5,563 nucleotides of DNA from Gammaproteobacteria bacterium (GTDB taxonomy: Bacteria > Pseudomonadota > Gammaproteobacteria > Methylococcales > Methylomonadaceae). The stretch spans positions 1 to 5,563 of the forward strand of contig JANEMG010000176.1 in the NCBI GenBank assembly GCA_024511045.1, in the 5' to 3' direction. A program made the position numbers and the translations under genes. The stretch's first letter is position 1; the number at the start of each line of letters is the position of its first letter. The notes under the pieces were generated by a model. That model did not search any database. It was not told the origin of the DNA and saw nothing but the letters and a program-made list of their open reading frames with translations. This document shows positions 1 through 5,246 of this stretch, piece by piece.

Positions 1-174
1 CATAAGCGTTCTATTGAGGTGTGATTTGGATTTCAAGTTCCCAATATTATACCTCTTTAGAGCGCACTATTCATTTACAATCAACAAGTTATTCTGTCTT
101 TCTGAACTCCGAAACTTTAGTGATAACTGTGCCTGGAAAGGCTTGGAGCGGTTTTTTTCAGTCATATCAAAAGT

Positions 175-222
175 AAATTGCGGCATATGCCGCGGTCGAC
201 TGCGGTATATGCCGCAATTTTT
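175..222. terminator. 19-bp double-palindrome hairpin, possible bidirectional terminator
   Basis: The arms 175-193 and 202-220 are complementary over 19 positions with one G-T wobble, around the 8-nt loop GGTCGACT. On the plus strand the right arm ends in a run of T (218-222). On the minus strand the hairpin is followed by a T-rich stretch (AATTTACTTTTG), so it could stop transcription from either side, including that from the Wzy-like gene. Oddly, each arm is itself a palindrome: GCGGCATATGCCGC (180-193) is perfect and GCGGTATATGCCGC (202-215) is nearly so, and they lie 22 nt apart. That layout would also suit a pair of operator sites or a repeat element, so the terminator role is an inference. 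Confidence 0.5.
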
Positions 223-231
223 ATTCGTATT

Positions 232-247
232 TGTGATGCCGATCACA
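232..247. promoter_or_regulatory. CRP/Vfr-type binding site candidate
   Basis: The sequence TGTGATGCCGATCACA matches the CRP consensus TGTGA-N6-TCACA at all ten half-site positions. A-T-rich flanks (ATTT before, GAAAT after) continue the symmetry seen in strong CRP sites. More GTGAT/ATCAC half-sites follow at 257-261 and 281-285. No gene that it could control is visible: the Wzy-like gene ends, rather than starts, to its right, and nothing supportable starts within the 230 nt to its left. A chance match or a target outside the window both remain possible. Confidence 0.4.
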
Positions 248-291
248 GAAATTTCCGTGATTCAGGTCTACCGCGTAGCGATCACGAGAGG

Positions 292-314
292 GTAGGAGCG
301 GCTTCAGCCGCGAC
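292..314. repeat. REP-like palindrome, GCGGCT-TC-AGCCGC core
   Basis: A 23-nt stretch centred on the perfect palindrome GCGGCT/AGCCGC (298-303 and 306-311) with a 2-nt centre, preceded by GTAGGA. It resembles the short GTAGGAGCGGCTTCAGCCGCGA repeats known between genes of many gammaproteobacteria. A diverged copy in the opposite orientation lies at 2720-2741 (18 of 22 positions agree). Confidence 0.6.
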
Positions 315-341
315 TTCAACCTTAATCCGCGCCCGCGAGGG

Positions 342-441
342 TATCGTTCCCGAGCTCTGCGTGGGAATGCAGGCCGTGACGCTCCGCGTCACGGAACGCG
401 GGAGCGTTCCAGGATGGGTTCCCACGGCGCCCGTGGGAACC
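342..441. repeat. Composite palindromic repeat, copy 1 (four hairpins in a row)
   Basis: Four inverted repeats follow each other: TTCCC...GGGAA (346-366); GTGACGC-TCC-GCGTCAC (376-392); GGAACGC-GGGA-GCGTTCC (393-410); and GTTCCCACGG-CGC-CCGTGGGAAC (418-440, a 10-bp stem). The part 376-440 matches 2599-2663 at 61 of 65 positions, and three of the four differences fall in hairpin loops. The left part matches 2748-2797. Its right half now encodes the C-terminus of the Wzy-like protein because that gene has lost its usual stop. This looks like a REP/BIME-type intergenic element; no transposase is present in the window. Confidence 0.8.
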
Positions 442-2446
442 CTGCGCAAAGTCCGGCTGGAATTTCTCCTGTAAAGCTCAGAGATTGAAGCCCGGCCCCT
501 TCAGGACGAAAAAGCCTTTGCCGTTGTTGGTGCGGATCGTTGTTGGTGCGGATCATGGCATCCCCCAGAGCGTCGATCTGTTCCCTGATGATGCGCTTCT
601 GCGCCCTGGTGGCGGACAGTTCGATGCTGTGGTCGATCTTCAACAGCAGCAGGCCTTTCTTGAATTTTGCCCGGTAGCCCTTGTTCAGACCGCTGAACAA
701 CACCTGGTAGGCCTCCTGCTCCCGGTCATTGATTTCCAGAAAGGTCACCAGGTGCAGGCGCGCGTCGATATCGTAAGGATTCAGGCGCAGGCACTGATGG
801 TAATTGTCGACCACCGCCTGCCTTTCCCTGTCTGTGGCCGCCGACGCACTGAGCAGTTCCGCCCTGAGGCGATAGTTGATGGAGTTGAGGGGGTTTTTTT
901 CGATGGCGGTGTCGGCTTTTGCCAGGCCGAAGGCAACCAGATCCCGGGCATCCTGCAGCGGAATGTGGTTCTTCGGATTCTTGAGAATGTCGATGATCAC
1001 GGCGGCCTGGTGGCTGTAGTTGGCCTCCATGAAGGGCGCAAAACGTTCGGTAGTGAGCAGGTTGCGCAGCCGGTCATCCGGGGTTTTCGCCAGCGTGGCG
1101 AGGTGCACGGCGTGAAAGCTGATGAACAGGCTCAGCAGGACGAGGCCCGCTGCCAGGGCCAGCGCTGCGCTGATGCTGTAATAGCCGGAGCGGGTCATGC
1201 GCCGCTTCGGAATGCAGCCGGCGATGGCGATTGCCGGATCGCGTCGGCTGAGCATGCCGGTATACAGGCCCAGCAGGACCAGAACGGCCGGCTGATGCAG
1301 GTCGAAGCTGAAGGCGGTATGCAGCAGCACCGACAATATCGCCGCAAAACAGCCCAGGCCGATCAGTCTGTTCCTGGGATTGCCATCGCGATGATAGCTG
1401 CGCCAGGCCTGCCGCACCAGCAGCGCGATGAACATCAGGAAGGCCAGCAGCCCCACAGGTCCGAGTTCCAGCAGAAACTGCAGATAGTCGCTGTGTACGA
1501 ACTGGCCGATTTCGTAGCCGCTGGCGGCGTCCCGGTATTGTGGATAGAGCCAGGGATACATGCCCGGTCCCCAGCCCAGCAAGGGCCGGTCCAGGTACAT
1601 CTGCCAGCCAACGACCCAGAGTCGGTTCCTGCCGGAGCTGACGGCACCGATGTCCATTCCGCCTGCCGGCTGGAACAGTCTTGCGGACAAGGCGCCGTCG
1701 TGCAGCAGGTAGCCGGCGCTGAACCAGACGGCCAGGGATAGCAGCGTTTTGCCGGTGCAGCCGTTTTTCCAGCCTGCGTACAGCAGCAGCCCCAGCCCCA
1801 GCCCGCTGCCCAGAACGACGCCGCGGCTCAGGGTCAGGGACATGGCCAGGGTGCAGGCGGCGATCAGTATGCCCACGGGCCAGGTGTTCCCGCCATCCAG
1901 CGCACGGATCAGAAAAGCCGCGCAAAAGGGCAGTACCAGCATGCTGAGGAAGGCGGCATGGGTGTTCCAGTTGAGCATCAGTCCGGCGGGTCGCTGAATG
2001 TCCAAGGCAAAGGTCTGATAGCAGGTGAGGCTGACCAAAATCAGCGCCAGAGGCACCAGCAGCAGACGAAAACAATGCCGTTGCCGGGGACTCAGCCAGA
2101 ATCCCAGCAGCATGGCCAGCAGGCCGGCAAGATAATTCAGCAGCACCAGCAGGCTGTCGCTTGGCACCGGAGACCAGAGCAGGGACAGTGAGGCCCACAG
2201 AAAAAACAGCGCATAAGCGGCGATGGGACCGTTCATCGGCAGGGTCAGGGATCTTCGGTAGCCGGCAATGATTTTGCCTGCCAGAAGACTGCTCAGAAGC
2301 AGCAGGGCCAGCAGCAGCCAGCGGAAGCTGTAGTCATGGCCCTGCAGCTTGAGTGCCGCCGCCAGCGCCAGCAGGGTGAGCAAGGCGGGCAGGATGTCAC
2401 GGATCGGCAGTTTGCCGGTTGTCGGATTGGGGGTTGAAATAGGCAT
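389..2446 (-). CDS. Wzy/WaaL-like O-antigen ligase or polymerase family protein, C-terminus altered by frameshift
   Basis: Polytopic inner-membrane protein that probably joins or polymerises lipid-linked glycan on the periplasmic side. About ten hydrophobic segments lie between residues 17 and 445. Family (Wzy_C) signs are SRG (207-209), SGRNRLWVVGW (271-281), PLLGWGPGMY (288-297) and the periplasmic-loop motif VHSDYLQFLLELGPVG (317-332) with H318, the position of the key histidine in WaaL-type enzymes. After the last membrane segment, residues 450-636 form a soluble part with TPR-like helices (about 505-590). The start at 2446 is the first possible ATG after an in-frame stop 21 nt upstream, but no good ribosome binding site precedes it. 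A 16-bp tandem duplication shifts the frame after residue 636; residues 637-685 are therefore out of the ancestral frame, and the last 17 come from a palindromic repeat. Ligase, polymerase and protein O-glycosylase cannot be told apart here. Confidence 0.85.
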   Translation of the reverse strand: MPISTPNPTTGKLPIRDILPALLTLLALAAALKLQGHDYSFRWLLLALLLLSSLLAGKIIAGYRRSLTLPMNGPIAAYALFFLWASLSLLWSPVPSDSLLVLLNYLAGLLAMLLGFWLSPRQRHCFRLLLVPLALILVSLTCYQTFALDIQRPAGLMLNWNTHAAFLSMLVLPFCAAFLIRALDGGNTWPVGILIAACTLAMSLTLSRGVVLGSGLGLGLLLYAGWKNGCTGKTLLSLAVWFSAGYLLHDGALSARLFQPAGGMDIGAVSSGRNRLWVVGWQMYLDRPLLGWGPGMYPWLYPQYRDAASGYEIGQFVHSDYLQFLLELGPVGLLAFLMFIALLVRQAWRSYHRDGNPRNRLIGLGCFAAILSVLLHTAFSFDLHQPAVLVLLGLYTGMLSRRDPAIAIAGCIPKRRMTRSGYYSISAALALAAGLVLLSLFISFHAVHLATLAKTPDDRLRNLLTTERFAPFMEANYSHQAAVIIDILKNPKNHIPLQDARDLVAFGLAKADTAIEKNPLNSINYRLRAELLSASAATDRERQAVVDNYHQCLRLNPYDIDARLHLVTFLEINDREQEAYQVLFSGLNKGYRAKFKKGLLLLKIDHSIELSATRAQKRIIREQIDALGDAMIRTNNDPHQQRQRLFRPEGAGLQSLSFTGEIPAGLCAGFPRAPWEPILERSRVP
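523..554. repeat. Perfect 16-bp tandem duplication that shifts the Wzy-like frame
   Basis: The 16-mer GTTGTTGGTGCGGATC occurs twice with no gap (523-538 and 539-554). Sixteen is not a multiple of three. With a single copy the gene would read ...RTNN-GKGFFVLKGPGFNL and stop at 478-480, giving exactly 651 codons including the stop. With both copies it reads ...RTNN-DPHQQRQRLF... and does not stop until 389. The identity of the two copies suggests a recent event, or a site that can gain and lose a copy. Confidence 0.9.
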
Positions 2447-2589
2447 GAAAGGGGGTTGTATTTTTCAGTGAAAGATTCAAATTTAAGGCAATATTCATGC
2501 CGTGAAGTTTGTTTTTGATTTGTGACTCCCGGGACGGATATGCGGGAAGGATCGCTGAAATCGTGTCTGATGCCGTTCCTGCGAAGGAA

Positions 2590-2666
2590 TCGCAGTCAGT
2601 GACGCTCTGCGTCACAGAACGCGGGAGCGTTCCAGGATGGGTTCCCACGGAGACCGTGGGAACCAT
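2590..2666. repeat. Composite palindromic repeat, copy 2
   Basis: Contains GTGACGC-TCT-GCGTCAC (2599-2615), GAACGC-GGGA-GCGTTC (2617-2632) and GTTCCCACGG-AGA-CCGTGGGAAC (2641-2663). The 65-nt core differs from copy 1 at only four positions; in the 10-bp hairpin the stems are identical and only the loop changes (CGC to AGA). It lacks the first hairpin of copy 1. It is in the same orientation as copy 1, so the two flank the Wzy-like gene as direct repeats. Confidence 0.8.
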
Positions 2667-2719
2667 GCGAAAAGGGAGACTGCGGGAACCTGCGCAAAAG
2701 GCTGCGTGAAGGGAGGAAA

Positions 2720-2741
2720 TCGCGGCTGAAGCTCTTCCTGC
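2720..2741 (-). repeat. Diverged inverted copy of the REP-like palindrome
   Basis: Reverse complement of the element at 292-313 with 18 of 22 positions matching; the GCGGCT/AGCCGC symmetry is partly lost here. It sits directly before the partial composite repeat, just as the 292-314 element sits before copy 1, but in opposite orientation. Confidence 0.45.
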
Positions 2742-2746
2742 GGGGG

Positions 2747-2800
2747 AATCGTTCCCGCGCTCTGCGTGGGGGTGCTGTCTGTGACGCTCTGCGTCATGGA
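2747..2800. repeat. Composite palindromic repeat, copy 3 (left part only)
   Basis: Matches the left part of copy 1: ATCGTTCCCGCGCTCTGCGTGG aligns with 343-364 apart from a few changes, and GTGACGC-TCT-GCGTCAT (2781-2797) is the second hairpin with its last base changed. The third and fourth hairpins of the unit are missing or decayed (the following GGAATGCCGGAGG resembles GGAACGCGGGAGC). Confidence 0.65.
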
Positions 2801-2860
2801 ATGCCGGAGGGTTGTTGAGCGGCCTGTCGATGCATCGATCCCGCATGTTCCAGGGTTTGT

Positions 2861-2883
2861 CGGGCTACGCTGACGCTAACCCG
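2861..2883. repeat. CGGGYTA...TAACCCG palindromic repeat
   Basis: CGGGCTA (2861-2867) faces TAACCCG (2877-2883) with one mismatch, enclosing CGCTGACGC. It resembles the widespread CGGGTTACGC...GCTAACCCG intergenic repeats of gammaproteobacteria and cyanobacteria. This is a third repeat class in the same gap. A terminator role is unlikely because no T-run follows on either strand. Confidence 0.5.
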
Positions 2884-2999
2884 TATTCAGCTTGGCTTTT
2901 TGACAATGGGGATGTCCGGATGACAGACGAGATGTGGATTCGGGGGTAAGCGTTCGACCTGCCGGAGAAATCCCGGGCGTTTCCATAATGGATGTGCGC

Positions 3000-3049
3000 C
3001 AAGGATTCCTCCTTGCGTTCGTTGGGCCGCTGCTGCGGCAAGCCGGCCC
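3000..3049 (-). terminator. Hairpin cluster after the exported-protein gene, possible terminator
   Basis: Immediately after the stop codon, in the direction of transcription, come GGGCCG/CGGCCC arms (3044-3049 and 3024-3029), an alternative GCCGC-N4-GCGGC hairpin (3026-3039) and then a perfect CAAGGA-N4-TCCTTG hairpin (3000-3015). None is followed by a T-run, so intrinsic termination is doubtful. They could stabilise the 3' end of the mRNA instead. Confidence 0.3.
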
Positions 3050-3376
3050 TCAGGGATAGATGACTTTCGGCTGAAAATAGGTAGCGGGGTACTTGGGATC
3101 GAACTCGATCTGTCTTTGCGGCTTCTTCGCCTGCCGGGCCAGGTCTTTGTCGAGATAGACGACCTTGGGTTCGAAATAGGTGGCCGGGTACTTGGGGTCC
3201 TGGACGACTTGTCTGGCGGCAGGCGCTGGTGCTTTCTGGGTCACGGATTCATCGAGGTACAGGACCTTGGGCTGGAAATCGGCGGCGGGGTATTGCTCAT
3301 CGCTTTCGGCATGGGCGGTCATTGCGCTCAAGGCGATTCCCGCGGCGCCTAAAGCCAGAGTGATGGTTTTATTCAT
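3050..3376 (-). CDS. Small exported protein with three YPAxxFxPKVxY repeats
   Basis: 108 residues. Residues 1-23 (MNKTITLALGAAGIALSAMTAHA) form a typical Sec signal peptide with an AHA cleavage site, leaving about 85 residues in the periplasm or outside. The mature part is three imperfect repeats with a 33-34 residue period: YPAADFQPKVLY (29-40), YPATYFEPKVVY (63-74) and YPATYFQPKVIY (96-107). The second and third are preceded by DPK and the first two followed by LD. Linkers are Ala/Pro/Gln/Lys/Arg-rich, and the protein ends directly after the third motif. I chose this ATG because a signal peptide follows it and GGAGG lies 11 nt upstream; an in-frame extension to 3466 would begin inside the promoter. 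I do not recognise the family and assign no function. A binding or envelope-structural role would fit a small repeat protein, but nothing shows it. Confidence 0.8.
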   Translation of the reverse strand: MNKTITLALGAAGIALSAMTAHAESDEQYPAADFQPKVLYLDESVTQKAPAPAARQVVQDPKYPATYFEPKVVYLDKDLARQAKKPQRQIEFDPKYPATYFQPKVIYP

Positions 3377-3387
3377 GTGATTGTTAT

Positions 3388-3392
3388 CCTCC
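3388..3392 (-). promoter_or_regulatory. Ribosome binding site of the exported repeat protein
   Basis: GGAGG on the minus strand, 11 nt before the ATG at 3376. The spacing is a little long, but this is the best Shine-Dalgarno match before any gene in the window and it decides the start in favour of the signal-peptide methionine. Confidence 0.65.
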
Positions 3393-3437
3393 AGTAGTTG
3401 TACGGCGACAAGCCTGGTTTGTATTTGTACGTCGCCA

Positions 3438-3466
3438 AGTATCAGATATTTTCCGCAATTGCGCAA
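3438..3466 (-). promoter_or_regulatory. Sigma70-type promoter candidate for the exported repeat protein
   Basis: TTGCGC (3466-3461) and GATACT (3443-3438) on the minus strand are separated by 17 nt; each matches its consensus hexamer at four of six positions. Transcription would begin near 3431 and leave a leader of about 55 nt. An inverted repeat GGCGAC (3404-3409)/GTCGCC (3431-3436), which overlaps the predicted start point, could be an operator or a leader hairpin. The site lies about 70 nt past the ATPase stop, so this gene need not depend on the transporter operon. Confidence 0.45.
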
Positions 3467-3536
3467 TAGTAATTTTTCCGGGGATGCCCGATTTCCGGTC
3501 TGGCCGCAATAGATCAGTCTGTTCTCGGACAGCCTC

Positions 3537-4277
3537 CTAGAGCAGGGTTTTGATTTTCGGATGATTGGCGATCAGCTGCTGCCTGAATGCCTCGACGGCC
3601 GCTTCGTCGTCTCGGTCAGCACGGGGGATGTCGACCGGAATTTCACTGAGCACGTGCATCGGCGGGGCGTTGAGAAAAATCAGCCGGTCCGCCAGGGTGA
3701 TGGCTTCCCGCAGATCATGCGTGACGAACAGTATGCTGTGCGGCCGCTGTTCCCAGAGCCGCAGCAGCAGACTGCGTACCTGCCGGGCCGTAGGCGGATC
3801 CAGGGAGACGAACGGTTCGTCCAGCAGCAGGATGTCGGGATCGACGGCGAATGCCCGGATGATTGCCACCCGCCGGCTCATGCCCAGCGAGAGGCGTTCC
3901 GGGTAGACATGCTGCATGTCACTGAGATTCATTGCCGCCAGCAGGGAATCGATGGTGCTGTCCGGGATTCCCTCGGGCAGCGCCAGGGCGATGTTTTCCC
4001 GTACCGTGCGCCAGGGCAGCAGGCGGGGGTTCTGGAAGACGTAGCCAATCCTCGGGGCGCCGCCCTGTTCGTCCGGGGTGATTTTTCCCCGGAAATCCCT
4101 GTCCAGGCCGGCGATGATGTTCAGCAGCGTGGTCTTGCCGCAGCCGGAGGGTCCCACCAGGCAGACGAACTCGTTGCTGTGCAGGATGAAATCCAGTCCG
4201 GCGATGGCCTGATGCGGCCGCGCGTCGCCTGCGGCCGGGAAGGTCTTGTCCTGGATGTCGATGCGGACTTCGGTCAT
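3537..4277 (-). CDS. ABC importer ATPase, SsuB/TauB/NrtD type, with LSLGM signature
   Basis: 246 residues, normal length for the family. It powers the importer formed with the permease encoded just upstream, on the cytoplasmic side of the membrane. Visible motifs: Walker A GPSGCGKTT (42-50), Q-loop FQNPRLLPW (81-89), signature LSLGM (129-133), Walker B ILLLDEP (149-155) with catalytic E154, D-loop SLD (158-160) and switch histidine H187 in VTHD. The FQNPRLLPW wording is typical of the nitrate/sulfonate/taurine group. The signature has Leu where most members have Gly (LSGGM); all other catalytic residues are intact, so the protein should be active. Its ATG overlaps the permease stop in ATGA, so translation is probably coupled. 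The substrate (sulfonate, taurine, nitrate, pyrimidine precursor or other) cannot be told, so I give no gene symbol. Confidence 0.92.
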   Translation of the reverse strand: MTEVRIDIQDKTFPAAGDARPHQAIAGLDFILHSNEFVCLVGPSGCGKTTLLNIIAGLDRDFRGKITPDEQGGAPRIGYVFQNPRLLPWRTVRENIALALPEGIPDSTIDSLLAAMNLSDMQHVYPERLSLGMSRRVAIIRAFAVDPDILLLDEPFVSLDPPTARQVRSLLLRLWEQRPHSILFVTHDLREAITLADRLIFLNAPPMHVLSEIPVDIPRADRDDEAAVEAFRQQLIANHPKIKTLL

Positions 4278-5047
4278 CTTCGCCAGCGCTGCGAGCGCTC
4301 GTCAAGTGGCTTCAGCAGCAGGACTTCAATCAGCTGGATCACCGCGACGAAGGCGATGGTATAGGCGAGGATGCCGGCCACGTCGAACAGCTGGAAGAAC
4401 AGGTGCAGCTGGTAGCCCATGCCGTCGCTGCGGCCCAGCAATTCCACCACCAGGATGATTTTCCAGATCAGTGCCAGGCCGGTGCGGGTGGCGCTCATCA
4501 CGAAGGGGTGCAGCTGCGGCCAGACAACATGCAGAAAGGTCTTGCGTCTGCCGAAATGGTAGCTGCGCGCCATTTCCAGCAGATCCTGATCCAGCGTTCT
4601 GGCCCCTTCGCGTATCGTGACCACGACATTGGGCAGCTTGTTGATCACCACGGCCAGAATTGCGGCCGATTCCACCAGCCCGAACCAGATGTAGCAGAGA
4701 ATGATGGTCACCAGCGCCGGAATGTTCAACAGGATGACCAGCCAGTTGTCGAAAAAATAGTCCAGCTGCCGGTTTCTGCCCAGCACGATGCCGATGGCGC
4801 AGCCAAACAGCATGGCGATGCTGAAGCTGGCCAGCAGTCGCAGCAGGGTGATGGAGAGGTGATGCGGCAGCTGTCCGGAGACGATTTCCCGCCACAGGAC
4901 TTCGGCGACCGCGACCGGCGGCGGCAGCGCCATGCTGTTCAAATAGCTGGCCAGGCCCTGCCACAGGCCCAGGAACAACAGCAGCGACAAGGTGTGCAGG
5001 ACGCGCGGGGAATGCCAGTTGGCACGGAGCTGCAGGGATGGGCTCAT
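4274..5047 (-). CDS. ABC importer permease, SsuC/TauC/NrtB type
   Basis: 257 residues, usual length. Inner-membrane channel subunit that probably works as a dimer with the ATPase encoded next. Hydrophobic segments lie at about 17-36, 66-90, 102-123, 126-145, 189-205 and 224-246. The cytoplasmic coupling loop (EAA motif) is clear at 147-182: EGARTLDQDLLEMARSYHFG followed by VVWPQLHP, where E158, A160 and G166 correspond to the conserved EAA...G positions. The start at 5047 is the first possible one in frame and puts the first membrane helix at a normal distance. No strong ribosome binding site precedes it. A 197-nt gap containing a terminator-like hairpin separates it from the substrate-binding-protein gene, which is longer than usual within such an operon. 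The stop overlaps the ATPase start by 4 nt. Confidence 0.92.
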   Translation of the reverse strand: MSPSLQLRANWHSPRVLHTLSLLLFLGLWQGLASYLNSMALPPPVAVAEVLWREIVSGQLPHHLSITLLRLLASFSIAMLFGCAIGIVLGRNRQLDYFFDNWLVILLNIPALVTIILCYIWFGLVESAAILAVVINKLPNVVVTIREGARTLDQDLLEMARSYHFGRRKTFLHVVWPQLHPFVMSATRTGLALIWKIILVVELLGRSDGMGYQLHLFFQLFDVAGILAYTIAFVAVIQLIEVLLLKPLDERSQRWRR

Positions 5048-5126
5048 GGTCGTCGAAGCTGGATGGTATGGAACGGTTGGTTGTTATCTTGATAGCGGTG
5101 GGACATTTTTTGTCTGGGGCAAGGTG

Positions 5127-5157
5127 AAAAACGCCGCTGCGGCTAGCCAGTCCGGCG
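5127..5157 (-). terminator. Terminator-like hairpin between binding-protein and permease genes
   Basis: On the minus strand CGCCG (5157-5153) pairs with CGGCG (5136-5132) and is followed at once by five T (5131-5127). Inside, CTG/CAG can extend the stem to 8 bp with a 2-nt bulge, leaving an 8-nt loop. It is oriented with the genes and sits 90 nt past the binding-protein stop and 80 nt before the permease start. The likely role is partial termination, so that more binding protein than permease is made. Confidence 0.5.
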
Positions 5158-5246
5158 GGTAAAAGCTGTTTGAAGCCTGATCCAGCGCTGTGCCATGCAC
5201 GATTTCTCCCGACCCCCGACAGGAAAACAAAGCCCAACCTGCAGCC

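Larger units (their letters stand above)
1..388. other. Intergenic region, AT-rich in its first half, no gene supported
   Basis: I see no convincing coding sequence here. The open frames on the plus strand run straight through palindromes and have neither a recognisable protein character nor a ribosome binding site. The first 175 nt are clearly richer in A+T than the rest of the window. They include a weak hairpin (GCCT-GGAA-AGGC, 131-142) followed nine bases later by seven T (152-158), which could be a poor plus-strand terminator for a gene left of the window. From 175 on there is a strong inverted repeat, a CRP-like site, and then palindromic repeats that lead into the end of the Wzy-like gene. 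The region lies downstream of that minus-strand gene, so it should contain its terminator. Confidence 0.6.
2447..3049. other. Intergenic region with repeats between exported protein and Wzy-like gene
   Basis: About 600 nt with no convincing gene. The open frames present are made mostly of repeat sequence and change character abruptly at repeat edges. From right to left it holds small hairpins just after the exported-protein gene (3000-3049), a CGGG/CCCG palindrome (2861-2883), a partial composite repeat (2747-2800), an inverted REP-like copy (2720-2741), a fuller composite repeat (2590-2666), and an AT-rich stretch (2455-2520) next to the Wzy-like start where its promoter is most likely. I could not pick a clear -35/-10 pair there. 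Confidence 0.6.

Noticed and set aside
14..295. 93-codon plus-strand frame in the AT-rich left end
   Set aside because: It runs through the 175-222 hairpin and the CRP-like site, lacks a ribosome binding site, and shows no domain or signal.
342..441. CRISPR-like array made of palindromic repeats
   Set aside because: The units are adjacent, different hairpins without regular unique spacers, and there are no cas genes.
485..1741. Long open frame (418 codons) on the plus strand
   Set aside because: It is antisense to the Wzy-like gene, whose membrane segments and family motifs are clear. The translation is low-complexity Gln/Gly-rich, typical of a shadow frame in GC-rich DNA.
2612..2797. 61-codon minus-strand frame ending in PWEPILERSRVL
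   Set aside because: It consists almost entirely of the composite repeat copies; the peptide is what this repeat yields in any open frame.
2397..2846. 149-codon minus-strand frame overlapping the Wzy-like start, with an internal ATG at 2498 giving a 33-residue leader-like peptide
   Set aside because: Most of it is translated repeat DNA. The ATG at 2498 has no ribosome binding site and the peptide has no recognisable character. A coupling leader for the Wzy-like gene is conceivable but unsupported.
3377..3466. N-terminal extension of the exported repeat protein to a TTG at 3466
   Set aside because: It would start inside the predicted -35 box, lacks its own ribosome binding site and would bury the signal peptide 30 residues in.
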